DNA from: Pseudoalteromonas sp. 0303
GTDB lineage: Bacteria; Pseudomonadota; Gammaproteobacteria; Enterobacterales; Alteromonadaceae
Direction: 5' to 3'
DNA length: 64,000 nt
NCBI RefSeq assembly: GCF_013349995.1
Contig: NZ_JABVXF010000001.1
Span: 186,001-250,000, forward strand
Numbering within the stretch: position 1 is the stretch's first letter; each line of letters begins with the position of its first letter. The translations under genes were made by a program, and so were the position numbers. Positions 63,430 through 64,000 of this stretch are shown piece by piece. The notes under the pieces are model-generated. The model was given only the letters and a program-made list of their open reading frames with translations. It ran no database searches and was not told the origin of the DNA.

Positions 63430-64000
63430 TTGAATTGGCAATCATTAGTTGATAATCGACAACGCTTTTTCTGGGTTTTGCAAATTGCAGGCTGGATAGG
63501 TTATGCGTTAGTTAATTATATCGGCTCAAAAGTCTTTGAAATGCGTGATATTTACGTATTTGTTATTGTATTAAACGCTTATGCAGGCTGTTTAATGACA
63601 GTACCTTTACGTTATATGTATCGTAAAGTTTGGAATGCCTCACCTTGGGTATTAATGCTTGTCGTTTTTGGTGCTTCCTATGTCACAGGCACATTATGGG
63701 CCGTTGTACAAAAATTCAATTTATGGGAAATCTACCGTCACGGTTACCGTCCAAATGAATGGTTTTATTACTTTCAACAAGGTTTAGATTCGGTTTATAT
63801 CATCCTTTGTTGGAGTGGTTTGTATTTTGGTATTAAGTATTACCAGCTATTGCAAAGTGAGCGACAAAAGGCTCTAAAAGCAACCACTATGGCTCACGAA
63901 GCTCAGCTGAAAATGCTGCGCTATCAACTTAATCCGCATTTCTTATTTAATACCCTAAATGCAATCTCAACCTTAATTTTGGTAAAAGAGAACAAAGATG
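63430..64000 (+). CDS. LytS/YehU-type sensor histidine kinase (3'-truncated by window edge)
   Basis: The frame is open from 63421 and runs off the window. The first 190 residues include about four membrane helices (such as FWVLQIAGWIGYALV, VFVIVLNAYAGCLMTV, WVLMLVVFGASYVTG and SVYIILCWSGLYFG). A coiled linker follows, then the His_kinase box QLNPHFLFNTLNAISTLI, which carries the phosphorylated His. The start is probably TTG at 63430, as a stop lies just upstream; a weak AAAGG is 12 bases before it. A LytTR response regulator would be expected downstream. Confidence 0.85.
   Translation, partial: MNWQSLVDNRQRFFWVLQIAGWIGYALVNYIGSKVFEMRDIYVFVIVLNAYAGCLMTVPLRYMYRKVWNASPWVLMLVVFGASYVTGTLWAVVQKFNLWEIYRHGYRPNEWFYYFQQGLDSVYIILCWSGLYFGIKYYQLLQSERQKALKATTMAHEAQLKMLRYQLNPHFLFNTLNAISTLILVKENKD

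Overview
The window looks like chromosomal DNA from a marine gammaproteobacterium of the Alteromonadales, most likely Pseudoalteromonas or a close relative. This is inferred from AT-rich coding sequence, the gene orders plsX-fabD-fabG-acpP-fabF-pabC-mltG-tmk-holB-pilZ-tatD and prpB-prpC-acnD-prpF, and family content (DUF3010, DUF3080, DUF3718, TonB receptor with a lipoprotein phosphatase, GH97). No species-level search was possible. Most of the window is ordinary housekeeping DNA. Accessory material is concentrated at about 22.5-24 kb, 29-36 kb and 38-51 kb.

Layout: 1-4.3 kb holds type II fatty-acid synthesis, with fabH missing from its usual place. 4.4-10.7 kb is a long co-directional run (pabC, mltG, tmk, holB, pilZ, tatD-like, phoD-like). 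10.7-12.4 kb carries rsmF on the minus strand, preceded by a possible minus-strand small RNA. 12.4-19.35 kb is a complete 2-methylcitrate (propionate) operon led by its own GntR/FadR-type regulator. 19.4-22.9 kb has a periplasmic binding-protein-like gene, a GH97 glycosidase, and an SMR exporter with a guanidine-II (mini-ykkC) riboswitch. 23-23.4 kb holds two tRNA-Val(GAC) genes and two decayed tRNA copies. 23.5-30.3 kb contains a DUF3080 lipoprotein, norM, ribE, a CPXCG protein, a fructosamine-kinase-like gene, DUF445, DUF3718 and an orphan zinc-binding protein. 30.4-38.3 kb has paired amidohydrolases, an atypical Nramp transporter, a MarR-SDR pair, a MAPEG protein and an ABC exporter. 38.5-46.6 kb has an esterase, a VanZ-like protein, a PAS-GGDEF protein, a TonB receptor with a tyrosine-phosphatase-like lipoprotein, and a divergent two-gene module (binding-protein-like protein plus a two-TM protein with a possible DNA-binding C-terminus). 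46.7-53.1 kb has an M28 peptidase, degraded fragments, gdhA, a RAYT-type transposase flanked by short inverted repeats, and an acyl-CoA synthetase. 53.2-58.4 kb has DUF3010, an EEP-family protein and the thrS-infC-rpmI-rplT translation operon. 58.5-64 kb has an M14 peptidase, an MBL-fold hydrolase, an Lrp-family regulator, a SulP transporter and the start of a LytS-type histidine kinase.

The strongest less-expected signals are regulatory. The palindrome TGTCGACA occurs four times around the start of the prp operon. It recurs 40 kb away at the acyl-CoA synthetase, once upstream and once inside the 5' coding region, where the 12-mer ATTGTCGACAAT is identical to the prp promoter copy. This suggests one regulon joining propionyl-CoA disposal with acyl activation. 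The thrS leader has two hairpins whose loops display CGU and UGU, both threonine anticodons, as expected for tRNA-mimic autoregulation. infC starts at AUU. The SMR exporter has the two ACGA-loop hairpins of the guanidine-II riboswitch. The most open protein-level question is the two-gene module at 44683-46616.
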